Assembly: GCF_910594005.1 (NCBI RefSeq)
Contig: NC_057848.1
Span: 55,321,616 to 55,385,615 of the forward strand
Length of the DNA stretch: 64,000 nt
Source of the DNA: Cervus elaphus
Taxonomy: Eukaryota > Chordata > Mammalia > Artiodactyla > Cervidae
Direction: 5' to 3'
A program made the translations under genes and the position numbers. Within the stretch, counting starts at the first letter, position 1; the number at the start of each line of letters is the position of its first letter. Below, in pieces: positions 48,699 through 59,530 of this stretch. Under the pieces are notes generated by a model. That model was not told the origin of the DNA and ran no database searches. It saw nothing but the letters and a program-made list of their open reading frames with translations.

Positions 48699-50486
48699 TT
48701 TTCTAAAAAAAAATATTTATTTATTTTAATTGCAGGCTAATTACTTTACAATATTGTGGTGGTTTTTGCCATACATTGACTTGAATCAGCCATGGATACC
48801 AGAACCCTGTCCCGAACCCTCTCCCACCTCCCTCCCTATCTCATCCCTCTGGGTTGTCCCAGTGCACTGGCTTTGAGTGCCCTGTTTCATGCATCGAACT
48901 TGGACTGTGCATTGAACTTGGACTGTGAAATGCATCCATTTCACATACGGTAATAAATATGTTTCAATGCTATTCTCTCAAATCATCCCACCCTCACCTT
49001 CTCCTGCAGAGTCCAAAAGTCTGTTCTTTACATCTGTGCCTCTTCTGCTGTCTCGCACATAGGGTCATTGTTACCATCTTTCTAAATTCCATATATATGT
49101 GTTAATATACTTTATTGGAGTTTTTATTTCTGACTTACTTCATTCTGTATGATAGGCTCCAGTTTCATCCACCTCATTAGAACTGACTCAAATGCATTCT
49201 TTTTTTATAGCTGAGTAATATTCCATTGTGTATATGTACCACAGCTTTCTTATCCATTCATCTGCTGATGGACATCTAGGTTGCTTCCATGTCCTTGCTA
49301 TCATAAACAGTGCTGCAATGAACATTGGGGTACACGTGTCTCTTTCAATTCTGGTTTCCTCAGTGTGTATGCCCAGCAGTGGGACTGCTGGGTCATATGG
49401 CAGTTCTATTTTTAAGGAATCTCCACACTGTTCTCCATAGTGGTTTTACTAGTTTGCATTCCCACCAACAGTGTAAGAGGGTTCCCTTCTCTCCACACCC
49501 TCTCCAGCATTTATTGTTTGTAGACTTTTTGATAACAGTCATTCTGACTGGCGTGAGATGGCACCTCATTGTGGTTTTGATCTGCATTTCTCTGATAAGG
49601 AGTGATGTTGAGCATCTTTTCATGTGTGTGTTAGCCATCTGTATGTCTTCTTTGGAGAAATGTCTGTTTAGTTCTTTGGCCCATTTTTTGATTGAGTCAT
49701 TTATTTTTCTGGTATTGAGCCATTTATTTTTCTGGTATTGAGCTGCATGAGATGCTTGTATATTTTGGAGATTAATTCTTTGCCAGTTGTTTTGCTTGCT
49801 GTTATTTTCTCCCATTCTGAAGGCTGCCTTTTCACCTTGCTTATAGTTTCCTTCATTGTGCAAAAGCTTTTAAGTTTAATTAGGTCCCACTTGTTTATTT
49901 TTTCTGTTCTTTCTGTTACTCTGGGAGGTGGGTCATAGAGGATCTTGCTATGATTTATGTCAGAGAGTATTCTGCCTATGTTTTCCTCCAAGAGCTTTAT
50001 AGTTTTTGGTCTTACATTTAGATCTTTAATCCATTTTGAGTTTATTTTTGTGTATGGTGTTAGAAAGTGTTCTAGTTTCATTCTTCTACAGGTGGTTGAC
50101 CAGTTCTCTCAGCACCACTTGTTAAAGAGATTTTCTTTTCTCCATTGTATATTTTTGCCTCCTTTGTCAAAGATAAGGCATCCATAGGTGCGCCAATTCA
50201 TCTCTGGGCTTTCTATTTTGTTCCATTGATCTACATTTATGTCTTTGTGCCAGTATCATATTGTCTTGATGACTGTGGCTTTGTAGTATAGTCTGAAGTC
50301 AGACAGGTTGATTTCTCCAGTTCCATTCTTCTTTCTCAAGATTGCTTTGGCCGTTCTAGGTTTTTTGTGTTTTCATACAAATTGTGAGATTATTTTTTCT
50401 AGTTCTGTAAAAAATACCATCGGTAGCTTGATAGGGATTGCATTGAATCTATAGATTGCTTTGGGTAGTATACTCATTTTCACTAT
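48699..50486 (-). mobile_element. L1-BT 3' end, joined at its 5' end to an inverted U2 snRNA fragment
   Basis: Minus-strand L1-BT with about 1.4 kb of ORF2 C-terminal half and 3' UTR. Frames at 49701-50081 ('MKLEHFLTPYTKINSKWIKD' onward) and 49393-49863 are the visible pieces, broken by a 23-bp exact tandem duplication (49698-49720 / 49721-49743) and other shifts. At its 5' end (50486/50487) it abuts U2 snRNA nucleotide 1 in the opposite orientation. An imperfect 17-bp direct repeat (14 of 17) flanks L1 plus U2: 48682-48698 and 50529-50545. Confidence 0.9.
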
Positions 50487-50529
50487 ATTGCTTCTTGGCC
50501 TTTTGGCTAAGATCAAGTGTAGTATCTGT
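50487..50529 (+). pseudogene. U2 snRNA 5' fragment (nt 1-43), part of an L1 insertion
   Basis: 'cttcttggccttttggctaa' followed by 'gatcaagtgtagtatctgt' equals U2 snRNA positions 5-43 with a single C-to-T change at a CpG; position 3 is also C to T. It stops just past the branch-point recognition segment (GTAGTA), so it cannot make a working snRNA. There is no U2 promoter (PSE) upstream, only L1. Confidence 0.92.
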
Positions 50530-50545
50530 CTTCAGGCTGACTTCT

Positions 50546-52520
50546 GTTTGAGCCAGCAGGAAAAAACTTCTTCTTTGAGCCCCTGTCTCTGGCGGGAATC
50601 CTCTGAAGGATAGCCTGAGGCAAGGATCTGGTGTCTCCTGATGGACTGGTAGGGTATGAGAGGGAAGGCAGGAAGTCACAGGGTTGGGATCTCAGGGCAG
50701 GTCCACCAAGGAGGGTGGCTCAACTACCTGCCATGGGGCACTCCTGAGAGCTGGCCTTTCCCTGGCAGAGAGGTGGGCAGGGGGTGGTGAGGGACATAAA
50801 ATCCATGCATTTTTGGATCTCTGGGTGTGCATTCACAGAGGTGGATGGAAGGGGAAGATAAAATGGGTGGGACAAGGCTACTGTCTGCTGAAGCTCTCTC
50901 TGCAGGTGCCACAGAAAATGTTTTATCCATCTCTGTACCTGGTGTGGCACATAGTAGGAATTCAATATATGTTCGTTGGATGGAAGAAATTGCTGTTCTA
51001 TTTTCCACAGACAACACAGCAAGCTGAGTCTGATTCTGCTCCTGTAAAGGGGTGGTGTTAAGATTTTCCTCCTTACCGCTTTCAGAGCCTATCAGACACA
51101 CTGCTTCCCACCACTGATTTCTATTCAGCTGAGATTTGTGCAAAGCCAACGAAGGAGGAGCTACGTTTATTATTTGTTTGCAACACATTCCAGTGAATGC
51201 TTTGGCATTCAAAATCCACTGTACTTTTGCCTCATTTATTTCTAAAAGAGAAGTCAGGAGATAGTCTTTGCCCTTTGAGTAATGGACATGGGAAGTCAAC
51301 AAAAACACATTTAAAAACACATGCATTCACTTTTCATTTGTCCGAGTTCAAAATTAGATGTTTCTCCTCCATTATCTCATAAAAGCGTGTGATTTATGAA
51401 AGAAACTGAAGCGAGTGTCATTAAAACTGATTACCCTAAGTGAATAGTGATGTATTTGTGGATATGCAATGTGATTATGATGTTAGTGAGAGTAATCTAA
51501 TGATCAGTGGGATAATGTGACTTTGTGGTGTTGATAAAAGACTAAAAGCAGAAGCCCTTGGTGAAATCACACCTCTGATCTGAAACAAGCCCCAAATGAT
51601 GACCAAAAGGGCATTTGTTTTGACTCCACCCATGGACCTAGTGCCCAGGAAGACAGTGCCCTCAGACTGCTCCAGCTGTTGAGAGTCCAGTCTCCTGCAG
51701 ATCTTGGAAACTGGGAGAGAGAAGGGAGCACACAGCAGGAAGGGGAAAGAATTTTCTCTGAGAGAGGCCCTCTCCACACATGCTCCCAGTCCCTCCAGGA
51801 GTCACCACCTGCTCCTTCTTTGGTGCCCGGCACCCTCCATCCCTCTGCAATCCCTTTGCTCTGGGTCTCCCCGCATCAATGGTCCTCCTCCTCCTCCTTG
51901 TGCATCATCACTTTCTCACTCAGCCGTGGATCCTCCACCTCTCAGCATTTCTCAGCTTTGAAAATGACACCGTCCTTCCTCCCTCCTTACATCCCCCGCC
52001 GAACGGGTAGGGCATGCACCCTGACCTTGTTCCCTCTCCTGCCTTGCTGCTCCCTGCCTCCTAACTCCTCTGAATATGGATCTGATCCTCCTATTGTACT
52101 GTCCTGAACTGATATGATGCAAATTATTAAATGCCACTGCTTCTTGTTTCTCCATCATATCTAAGCTCTCAGAGCATTTGATGACTTCTTGAAATTCTCT
52201 CTGCATATGCATCCCCAATATTTCCCTCTCCTGGCCTCTGCTTACTCTCTAACAACCCCCTTCTCCACCTCCTGCTGCCTACATGTGGGCAGATTGAAGA
52301 CTTTGGCCTCACCTTTCCTCTTGTCTCCCTTAGAGATGCCTTTTTTCTCCCACAACTTAGATGACCACCACTCTGCAGCTGCCTCTGAAATCTAGGACTC
52401 CAACCAATCACATTGCTCCTGGCTTCCATTCCCATCGGCACACAGATATAATTCCCCTCTTTGCTCTTTGCCCTCTGCCCCTGTGGCATGGTTCACTGCA
52501 GTGCAAAGCATTTTTCCACG
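50546..52520. other. Unique upstream sequence, no gene seen
   Basis: A MIR/L2-like 3' piece lies near 50935-50990 ('ctggtgtggcacatagtagg'). Several frames of 60-200 codons on both strands between 50680 and 52500 overlap each other and show no recognisable domain. Confidence 0.45.
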
Positions 52521-52756
52521 ACATCCAAAGTGAGAAGAGCTAGACAAAACCAGGCTCAACATTTAGCTCTGCCACACACTTCCTGTCAGACCTGGACAAT
52601 TTTCCCATACAGTCTGAACTCCCATTTACAGAACCAAAAATAATAACTCATTCTTACCTTGCATGGTTGTTGTGAAAATTAAAAGCATTCATGGTCATCA
52701 CCTGGCCCATAATAATTATTTCTTATGTTTTAGCTGTTATTATTAATATACCCAGT
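52521..52756 (+). mobile_element. MIR SINE
   Basis: Plus strand: 'tttagctctgccacacactt', 'gtcagacctggacaattttc', then 'catggttgttgtgaaaatta'. Confidence 0.7.
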
Positions 52757-52768
52757 AAATGTTTTATT

Positions 52769-52995
52769 CCCTGGCTTTATTCCCTGGTGGCTCAGTGTTA
52801 AAGAAACCACCTGCCAACGCAGGGGATGTGGGTTCGATCCCTAGGTCAGGAAGATCCCCTGGAGGAGGAAATGGCAACCCACTCCAGTATTCCTGCCTGG
52901 AGAATCACATGGACAGAGGAGCCTGGTGGGCTACAGTCCATGGGGTCACAAAGAATTGGACACGACTGAGCAACTAATCAACAACAATAACAACA
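52769..52995 (+). mobile_element. Bov-tA SINE
   Basis: Plus strand, 'ccctggtggctcagtgttaa' head, 'gtgggttcgatccctaggtc' and an (AAC)n-rich tail. AAATGTTTTATT (52757-52768) and AAATGTTTATT (52996-53006) are an imperfect target duplication in the MIR tail. Confidence 0.92.
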
Positions 52996-53006
52996 AAATG
53001 TTTATT

Positions 53007-53559
53007 GAATGAAGGGGATGCTTCAGGTACTGTTGCAGGAAGGTGAGATGGGGACAGGAGGTTTGAAGACTTCTCACATCCTAAAATATCAAGCGCAGGC
53101 ACCTCCTCCACAGGGACCAATGCTGTGCAATGAAGATGACCAACCTTCACAAAATATTACTTTTTTAAAAATGTTTTTTTTTTTTACTACAGAAAGCATC
53201 CAGTTTAATCCCATTACTGTATATAAACTACTGTATACAAACCCCACTTTGAGGTTATTCCAGTTTTTGTTGATTACTTAAATAGAAAACAATTACCTCA
53301 GTGAAAACTGCACAGACAAAATGTGCTCTTAGAGAAGGAAATCATTATTTTATTCTCCTGAAATTAAAGCACACTCTTCTCCCCAACTCAGCCAGGTTAC
53401 CTTCTAGGAGATAACAGACTTTTTCTCCTAAGTAACTTTCTCACACAAGCAGTCAGCTTCCAAAAGGATTTTCCTCCAGTGGGAGAGGGAATCAGTACTC
53501 TGACTAGCAATTTGTCTTTGCTTCATTGACAGCTCTGGTTTGTTGTTACCTAAGCTCAT
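53007..53559. other. Unique upstream sequence, no gene seen
   Basis: A T-run at 53176-53186. Nothing else recognised. Confidence 0.4.
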
Positions 53560-53840
53560 TTTTTAAACAAATCTTTTCTTTTGCGATAGTTCTATATTTA
53601 CAGAGAAGTTGCAGAGTTCCTGTACACCCATCATCCAGTTCTCCCTAATGTTAGCATCTTACATAACAATGGTACATTTGTCAAAGCTAAGAAATTAATG
53701 TTGATAAATTAGTATTCATTAAACTACAAACTTTATTCAGATCTCCCCAGTTTTTCCACTAGTGTCTCTTTTTTATTCTAGGATCCAATTCAGGATACAA
53801 TTTTGCATCCAGTCACTATGTCATTTTAATAAATATTCCC
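53560..53840 (-). mobile_element. Old L1 3' UTR relic, antisense
   Basis: Phrases 'ttgcagagttcctgtacacc', 'ttgtcaaagctaagaaatta' and 'aggatccaattcaggataca' appear in the order of an old L1 3' UTR read antisense. No coding sequence. Confidence 0.6.
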
Positions 53841-54731
53841 TTGATATTGCATAAAGTCAGATAATTACTCTCAAAAGGTTCTGTGCCCCAGAACAGTATA
53901 AAAAACCTGGGAGAGTCAACGTAGGGTGGAGAAAATGGATGAAAATGGAATTTAGGCCCATCATCCAAATAAGCAAAATTAGTTGGAAAAAATTTTTCTC
54001 TGATAGTGCCAAAGTGAAAGGTTAAACATTTGGTTTCTTCCTTCTTCTCCCAGCCCAGAATTTTCTCTAGTTTTGCCTCCCCTGGGAGGTTGAGCTCTGG
54101 TTATGTTGCAAGGAGGAAGCCAGTTCTGACTCCATGTTGGAACTGTTTCTTTGACTTGGTTTTCATTGCTTTTGTTATTATAATCATACAGAATGGTTTG
54201 ACTCAGGGAATCATGCCCCTTGGCCTGACTGGTAGACTAAGGTTCCTTTGTTCAGAACCCTACCCACCTGTGGATGGCAGGAAGGAAGAAGTTAACACAT
54301 CCCCTGCCTGAAGCTTGCCATTCTAGGAGATATTTGCAAGATTAATAGCCTTTTTTCTTTGCTTCCTCTGATCCATCTCTAATCTATAAGAGAACCTGGC
54401 ATCCAGACCCCAATAAGATGGTTATTTTGAGGCACTAGCCTGCTGTCTTCTCAGTCTCCTGGCTCCCCAGTTAAAGTCTCTTCCTTCCCTCAACATCTTG
54501 TCTCTCAGATTCATTGGTCTATCATGTGGAGAGCAGAGCAAGCTTGGACTTGGTAACAGTTGCACTTCTACGTTTCAGTTTTGACTGTTAAGCAGTTACC
54601 TGATTCACCTTCAAATTGGGAGAAACAAAGAGTTGTGATCATCTTTTCTGGAAACTCAGCTGTGTGACCTTGAGCAAGTCCATTTAGCCTTTCTTGGCCT
54701 CAGTCCCCCAGCTGCACAAGCTGAGGTTTGT
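53841..54731. other. Unique sequence with a short MIR relic
   Basis: MIR-like text near 54655-54725 ('gctgtgtgaccttgagcaag'). No gene recognised. Confidence 0.45.
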
Positions 54732-54930
54732 CAGTGGTTGACAAGGGCTGGTCTGTGGATCTGTCATATCAGAATCAGCTGGAAAGTTTGTTGCAGTGCT
54801 GATTTGCAGACCCTGCCCAACTTATGAATATCTGGGCAGTTGGACCTGAGGCTCTGTATTTTCACACACACACACAGTTACCACAGGTGATACGGGTGCA
54901 CAGCAGGCTCCGGGGCACATGGGGTTAAAC
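54732..54930 (+). mobile_element. MER5A-like hAT transposon relic
   Basis: Starts 'cagtggttgacaagggctgg' and contains 'atcagaatcagctggaaagt', 'gacctgaggctctgtatttt', then 'ttaccacaggtgatacgggt', the order of MER5A. A short CA run replaces part of the middle. Confidence 0.65.
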
Positions 54931-54952
54931 AAGCTGCATGCTTGCATGGGTT

Positions 54953-55334
54953 TGTTAGGTAGGTAGAGCAGGAAAAAGGAGCCCAAAATGGTGGTGGCTA
55001 AAAGACGAAGAAAGTGAAAAGCCTGCGAAAATGGAACAAAAGAAAATCCACGGACTGGAGTGAGAACTTCAGCTAAAACAAACACGCCCCTTCTTGGCCA
55101 GCCCAATTTGCATAGGGCAGGCTCAAGGAAGGGAGGAGACAAACATATAAGAAGAGGAAGCCAAGACGGATTGAGGCCTCCTCTTTGGGGTCGGCCTGCC
55201 CACATGCCTCAAGGGTGTACTATCCTTTGCTTGCCAAATAAAACTGAGCTGTAACAGAGCTGTAACACTGGTCTGCCATTTCAAATCTTTGCTGTGGCAA
55301 GACAGAACTGAGGAAAGTACACACTCCCCTGACA
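54953..55334 (+). repeat. 5' LTR of the endogenous provirus
   Basis: TG...CA ends. Candidate TATA (CATATAAG at 55144-55151), polyadenylation signal AATAAA at 55237-55242, then U5 ending 'cacactcccctgaca'. Sense to the provirus and pointing away from HS6ST2. Confidence 0.92.
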
Positions 55335-55338
55335 TATC

Positions 55339-55357
55339 TGGTGCCATGACTCGGATT
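55339..55357 (+). promoter_or_regulatory. Primer binding site, histidine-tRNA type
   Basis: TGGTGCCATGACTCGGATT begins 4 bases after the LTR end. It is complementary to the 3' end of tRNA-His except for one base, where a G to A change at a CpG is the likely cause. Confidence 0.85.
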
Positions 55358-57101
55358 TAACCTGGCTGAAACAACCTCAGCTCAGGCCCAGCAAGGCGGA
55401 AACCAAGCACAGCAGAAGCCCAACTTGGCGAAAGCTCATGTGGTGGAAGCTGAACACAAAGGAAATCCAGTGCAGTGGAAGTGACAAGAAGCCCAGCATG
55501 CTGGAAACTGGGGCAGCAAAAATAAACTCGGCAGAAAGCTCATGTGGCTCAATCTCAGATTCCAGAAGACCTACAGTTAAGGTAGGAAGTCCTCACCCCT
55601 ATGGCAGGAAAGACATATTGCTAACAAAATCTGAATTCCTTTATAGTCTCTCATTTCTTATTTCCTCGAACCCCCTGTGAACAGGCGAATGGCATGCAAT
55701 TGAGTGACTCTAGCAGGGGCTACTCCCCATTGCATCCCAAAGGCTCCACTATCTGCTGTGCCCTAGTAGCTGTTGCCCAAGTGCATGAGGGTCCTTCTGT
55801 CCTTAACCTCCTTTGTGCCAAGGATCAGGCCAATGAAAATTGTGGGTGCAGGTCAGGCATTTAGCAGTTTTTCTGGCAAGTTATGAAAGGGGTTCCTCTG
55901 CTTTTTCCTCCCGTCCTTCAGCTCCTCTCTCCACTGTTTGATTGGGCAGGTCATCATCTTTCAATTTCTGAAAATTGTGTTTGAAACCGTTTACCTAAGA
56001 TTGGGACTCAAACCCATGTGGCAGGAACTTTGTGCTATGCTTAGTCACTCAGTTGTGTCCAACCAGAACTTGAGCCTGGCCAAAGCCCATGGTGCCTGGT
56101 TTCAGGACCTAATGAAGCTCAGGTTCTTGATGTCTCATTGTAAAAAGAATTCAGTGAGACACAGTGATAGGTAAGAGGTAGACTTGTTCTGATTCAGAAA
56201 GAAGCACAGTCCACAGAGTGTGTGCCATCTCAGAGGGTGTATGGGGTGGCCATGAAATGTGTGGTTAGTTTTTGTGAGCTGGGTGAATTCATATGCTAAT
56301 GAGTGGGAGGATCATTCCAACAATTGCGGAACCACCCACTTCTTGGTCTTTTGATAGTGCCTTGGAACTGTCATGTCACCTCTGGGTGTGTCATTTAGCT
56401 TGCAGATTGAGGATCAAGGCTTAGTTGAATTTGACTTGTCTGCCATCTTGGACCCACTTGATTTTAATGGGTTTATGTTATGACCTTGGGCTAGGTCATT
56501 CTTTCAAAAGTTGTGCCCTGCTCCCTTCCCTCCTGTTTCATTCTCTTTTCCTGAGCCCCATCTGGGCCCACAGTATTGCTTATACAATCTTCTAGCGGGA
56601 CAGCCAGAAAATAGCTGACCCTTAGGAGGGAAATCCAATCCCTCTAGAAATTCAGGCCTTCACCTTCCATGTTTCCCACAACATGTATAACAACAACATC
56701 TCTCAGTGAACCCACTAGGGCAGGTGACAGGCACACAATGCCTGCTAGAAATCCATCTGTTTGTGGCATCCCTTCAAGGGCAATTGAGCTTCCAGGGACA
56801 ATGTTTGCCACTTTGGGAGTTAGCCCTGAAGGCCGTTTGGGCCCAAACCCTTACTACCCTTCTCCTAAAGTTACAAACATATCCCTAGATCAAATCTCCA
56901 TTCCACTTTTATGGAACATCTGGTCTGTTGCCTCTTATCAATTCATTCTTAAGCCACTTACTAACTCCTACAACCAGGACCCTGCCCCCTTGTAGGCAAC
57001 ATCACTCCACCCAGCTTATTATTAAAATACTCCCTAACAGTACCAGATAACCCACTCCTTTGTCATTACTTCTATTATTCTATGACAATGAAATGTTTAC
57101 C
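55358..57101 (+). other. Proviral leader with a probable nested LTR fragment
   Basis: 55370-55570 shows imperfect short repeats around 'gcggaaac/gtggaagc'. About 55975-56549 resembles a different ruminant LTR on the minus strand: it ends '...ccctcctgtttca' on the plus strand, so the minus strand starts TGAAACAGGAGGG, and it includes a short BovB/BovA-like phrase at 56040-56062. The rest has no clear coding potential. The open frame 56669-56995 (108 codons) is of unknown meaning. Confidence 0.5.
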
Positions 57102-58359
57102 ATGGGAAACGCCCTAAACTGCTCTTATGGAGGACTAAGGGAAGAAATCAGTGAATTACATTCCTTCAGAGCAATAAGAGGATAAGGCCTATGGCTATTT
57201 TGCCAGGTTCCCAGTCTCAGGGCACAGGCTTGGATTGCTTTACATCCTGGTATCTATTCCCATCTGCAGTGGACAAACTGGCAATGAGTTAAGATTACAA
57301 CCCCTTAATCCTACCCAGCGCTAGTCACACTGGAGACCTTGGGGATGCCCAACTCCAGCCTGGGGTCCCAGGAGGTCAACCTGCCTTGACCTGCCTAGGG
57401 ATTTGGTCCCTGGGAGGTTGTCATGCCTCAGCTTGCTCAGGGATCCACTCGCCCAGGGTCCCAGGAGGTCGATCTGCCTCCACCTGCCTAGGGATCTGGT
57501 CTCTGGGAGGTTGCCATGCCTCAACCTGCTCAGGGAGCTGCCAGTCCAGGGGTCCCAGGAAGTTGACATGCCTTGACCTGCCGAGGGACCCAATTCTTGG
57601 GAGGTCGACATGCCTTTGCTGCCTGGGTATTCGATCTCCAGGAGGTTGTCATGCCTCAACCTGCCTGGGGATCTACACCCTGGCCCAGGGACGCCCAGCT
57701 CTCAGGTTGCAACAATACTGGGTAGAATAAGCTTCAGAAAGACTCACCCCTAAGGAAGTCCACCCATGGAAATAGAAGGAAGCTTATGAGTTGTGTGACT
57801 GTGCCCAGTCTCAGCAGTATCTCAGGAGCCCAACGAGAACCCCATTGCCTTTCTGGAAAGTCTAAAAGAGGCCCTCCAAAAGTTTACCAATCTGAACTTA
57901 GACTCTTACGAGAGACAGGTGATTTTAAAGGACAAATTCCTGTCCCAGTGTGCATCAAAGATCAGGATAAAGTTACAACAGCTACAGCAGCAAGACCCTG
58001 CTGCCTCTTTAGATGAGATGGTCCAGATAGCCACCAATACCTTTTATAACAGAGAACGGGAGAGGGAGGCCAAGGCCCAGGAAAGGGAGAGAAGGAAAGA
58101 GACAAGGCATGCCCAGATGCTGGCCGCCCTTCAGGGAAGCCCTATGGCAAACCCCGAGTCCTTGAAGGACAAGGCACCAGGCAAATGCCTTATCTGTAGA
58201 CAAGTGGGGCATTGGGCCAAAGAGTGTCCAAACCATAACAAGTCTCCTAAAATGGCTTGCTATAAATGCCATCAGTTGGGACACTGTGCGGCCCTCTGCC
58301 CTGGGGACCCAACAGCCTCAAGGTCAAGTGCCACGCCTTCCCTCAGGATTGTTCAATAG
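57102..58359 (+). pseudogene. Proviral gag remnant with two zinc knuckles
   Basis: A possible start at 57102 (MGNALNC..., Gly at position 2 as needed for myristoylation) closes after 27 codons. The middle is a tandem-repeat stretch (57340-57690). The capsid end is readable from about 57830 (the segment with 'NPIAFLESLKEALQKF') with one frame change before 57919. The frame 57919-58359 then runs on with a charged Arg/Glu-rich segment and nucleocapsid. Two CCHC knuckles are intact: C-X2-C-X4-H-X4-C at 58186-58227 and at 58258-58299. A stop follows at 58357. It is not a working gag. The start and the matrix part are uncertain. Confidence 0.8.
57340..57690 (+). repeat. Minisatellite-like tandem repeat inside gag
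   Basis: About eight degenerate units of roughly 37-44 bp, alternating 'gtcccaggaggtcgatctgc' and 'tctgggaggttgtcatgcct' types, each followed by a 'cctcaacctgctcaggga'-like phrase. The unit sizes are estimates by eye. Both strands keep open frames through it, as expected for a low-complexity repeat. Confidence 0.75.
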
Positions 58360-58407
58360 GACTGAAGCGGCCCCCTCCAGTCAGCCTGCCTGTCACAGAT
58401 AACCATC

Positions 58408-58803
58408 ATGGGAGTGAAGCCAAGGGTGAAACTGGATGTGGCAGGTAGGTCCCAGAATTTCTTGGTTGACACAGGGGCTACCTACTCTGTCCTGACCTCC
58501 TACTCTGGAGTCCTCTCCTCTCAAACCTGTACCATTTTGAGTGCTACAGGAAAAACAATTATGAAAAGACTCACCCGAGTGCTTCTTTGTTGTTGGGACA
58601 GACAAATATTTTTCCACCAGTTTCTGGTGGTCCCTGAGTGTCCTACTCCCTTTTTGAAAAGAGATCTTTCCCTGCCTTCAAAATCTTGCAACTATTGCAG
58701 TCCTGATAGAAGATACTTTAAAACTCTCTTGGGGACAAACTATTTTTACCAGTCACCAAGTGAAACAACTCCTGAATGGGAGAGGCCATTTATGGATGTC
58801 TGA
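58408..58803 (+). pseudogene. Proviral protease segment
   Basis: An open frame of 131 codons with the aspartic protease signature LVDTGATYSVL (DTG at 58468-58476), and further on a run ending LKRDLS where retroviral proteases have their second conserved patch. It is separated from gag by a short non-coding gap. The frame ends at 58801-58803, just where reverse transcriptase should begin. Confidence 0.85.
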
Positions 58804-59530
58804 TCAAAGGATCCTCAGATAGTAAGTAGTGCTGATGGAAAATCCAGGCCTGACTATATTTCCTTGTGAGGTTCTTAACCCAGCTACCCTCCTGCCTACC
58901 CCCGAAGGCTCTCTCCCCTTTCACTCTTGCCTAGAAACGTCGGACCAATGGACAAAGCCCTGAGAGGAATTGTCAGAAGATCCTCTGACCAATCTTGAGG
59001 AAATCTGGTACACTGGTGGAAGCAGCTTTGTCTTGGATGGGAAAAGAAGAGCCGGATATACAGTAGTCTCCAATTTTGAGACCACAGAGGCTAAACCTTT
59101 GCCACCAGGTACTTCAGCCCAATTGTCTGAGCTCATAGCCCTGACTTGAGCTTTAGAGCTGGGAAAAGAAAAAAGAGTAGCCATTTACACTGACTCCAAG
59201 TATGCCTTTCTGGTGCTACATGCACATACTGCTATTTGGAAAAGAAGAGGCTACTTGACCACCCGAGGGTCCCCAATCAAATATGATGATCAAATCCTTA
59301 GGCTCTTGGAGGCAGTCCATCTGCCCACTGAGGTTTCAGTTTCCCTTCGTAAAGGACACCAAAAAGGGAGCACAGAAGTGGCATGAGGGAACCAAGCAGC
59401 TGATCAGGCAGCTGAGAGCAGCATTACAGAACCATGACCTAATAGGGGTGGCCACCTTAGTTCCACAGACTAATTTGCCAGAAACTCCTTCATATACTGA
59501 AGGTGAGACTCTTAAAGCTTAGAGTGAGGG
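58804..59530 (+). pseudogene. Pol remnant: RT connection and RNase H, reverse transcriptase core deleted
   Basis: After the protease the sequence passes directly to RT-connection text (about 58840-58960), then RNase H with 'WYTGGSSFVLDGKRRAGYTV' (from about 59010), 'IYTDSKYAF' near 59188 and 'KGHQKGS' near 59350. In-frame stops (for example near 58962 and 59146) and a Gly at the usual catalytic Asp of the first motif show decay. No fingers/palm segment or YxDD box is present, so roughly a kilobase is missing relative to a normal pol. Confidence 0.82.

Noticed and set aside
50487..50529. A U2 snRNA gene
   Set aside because: Only 43 nucleotides, no snRNA promoter, and it sits inside an L1 target duplication.
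50720..51326. 200-codon minus-strand frame and its overlaps
   Set aside because: No recognisable domain, several overlapping frames on both strands, and no splice or promoter context. A spliced non-coding gene cannot be excluded without RNA data.
56669..56995. 108-codon frame in the proviral leader as a pre-gag gene
   Set aside because: It resembles nothing I recognise, and it follows a probable nested LTR. Left as unknown.
57360..57690. CRISPR-like array
   Set aside because: The units are degenerate and contiguous with no unique spacers, and the genome is mammalian.
57321..57730. Overlapping open frames of 112 and 114 codons on both strands
   Set aside because: They run through the gag tandem repeat and come from repeat periodicity, not from a gene.
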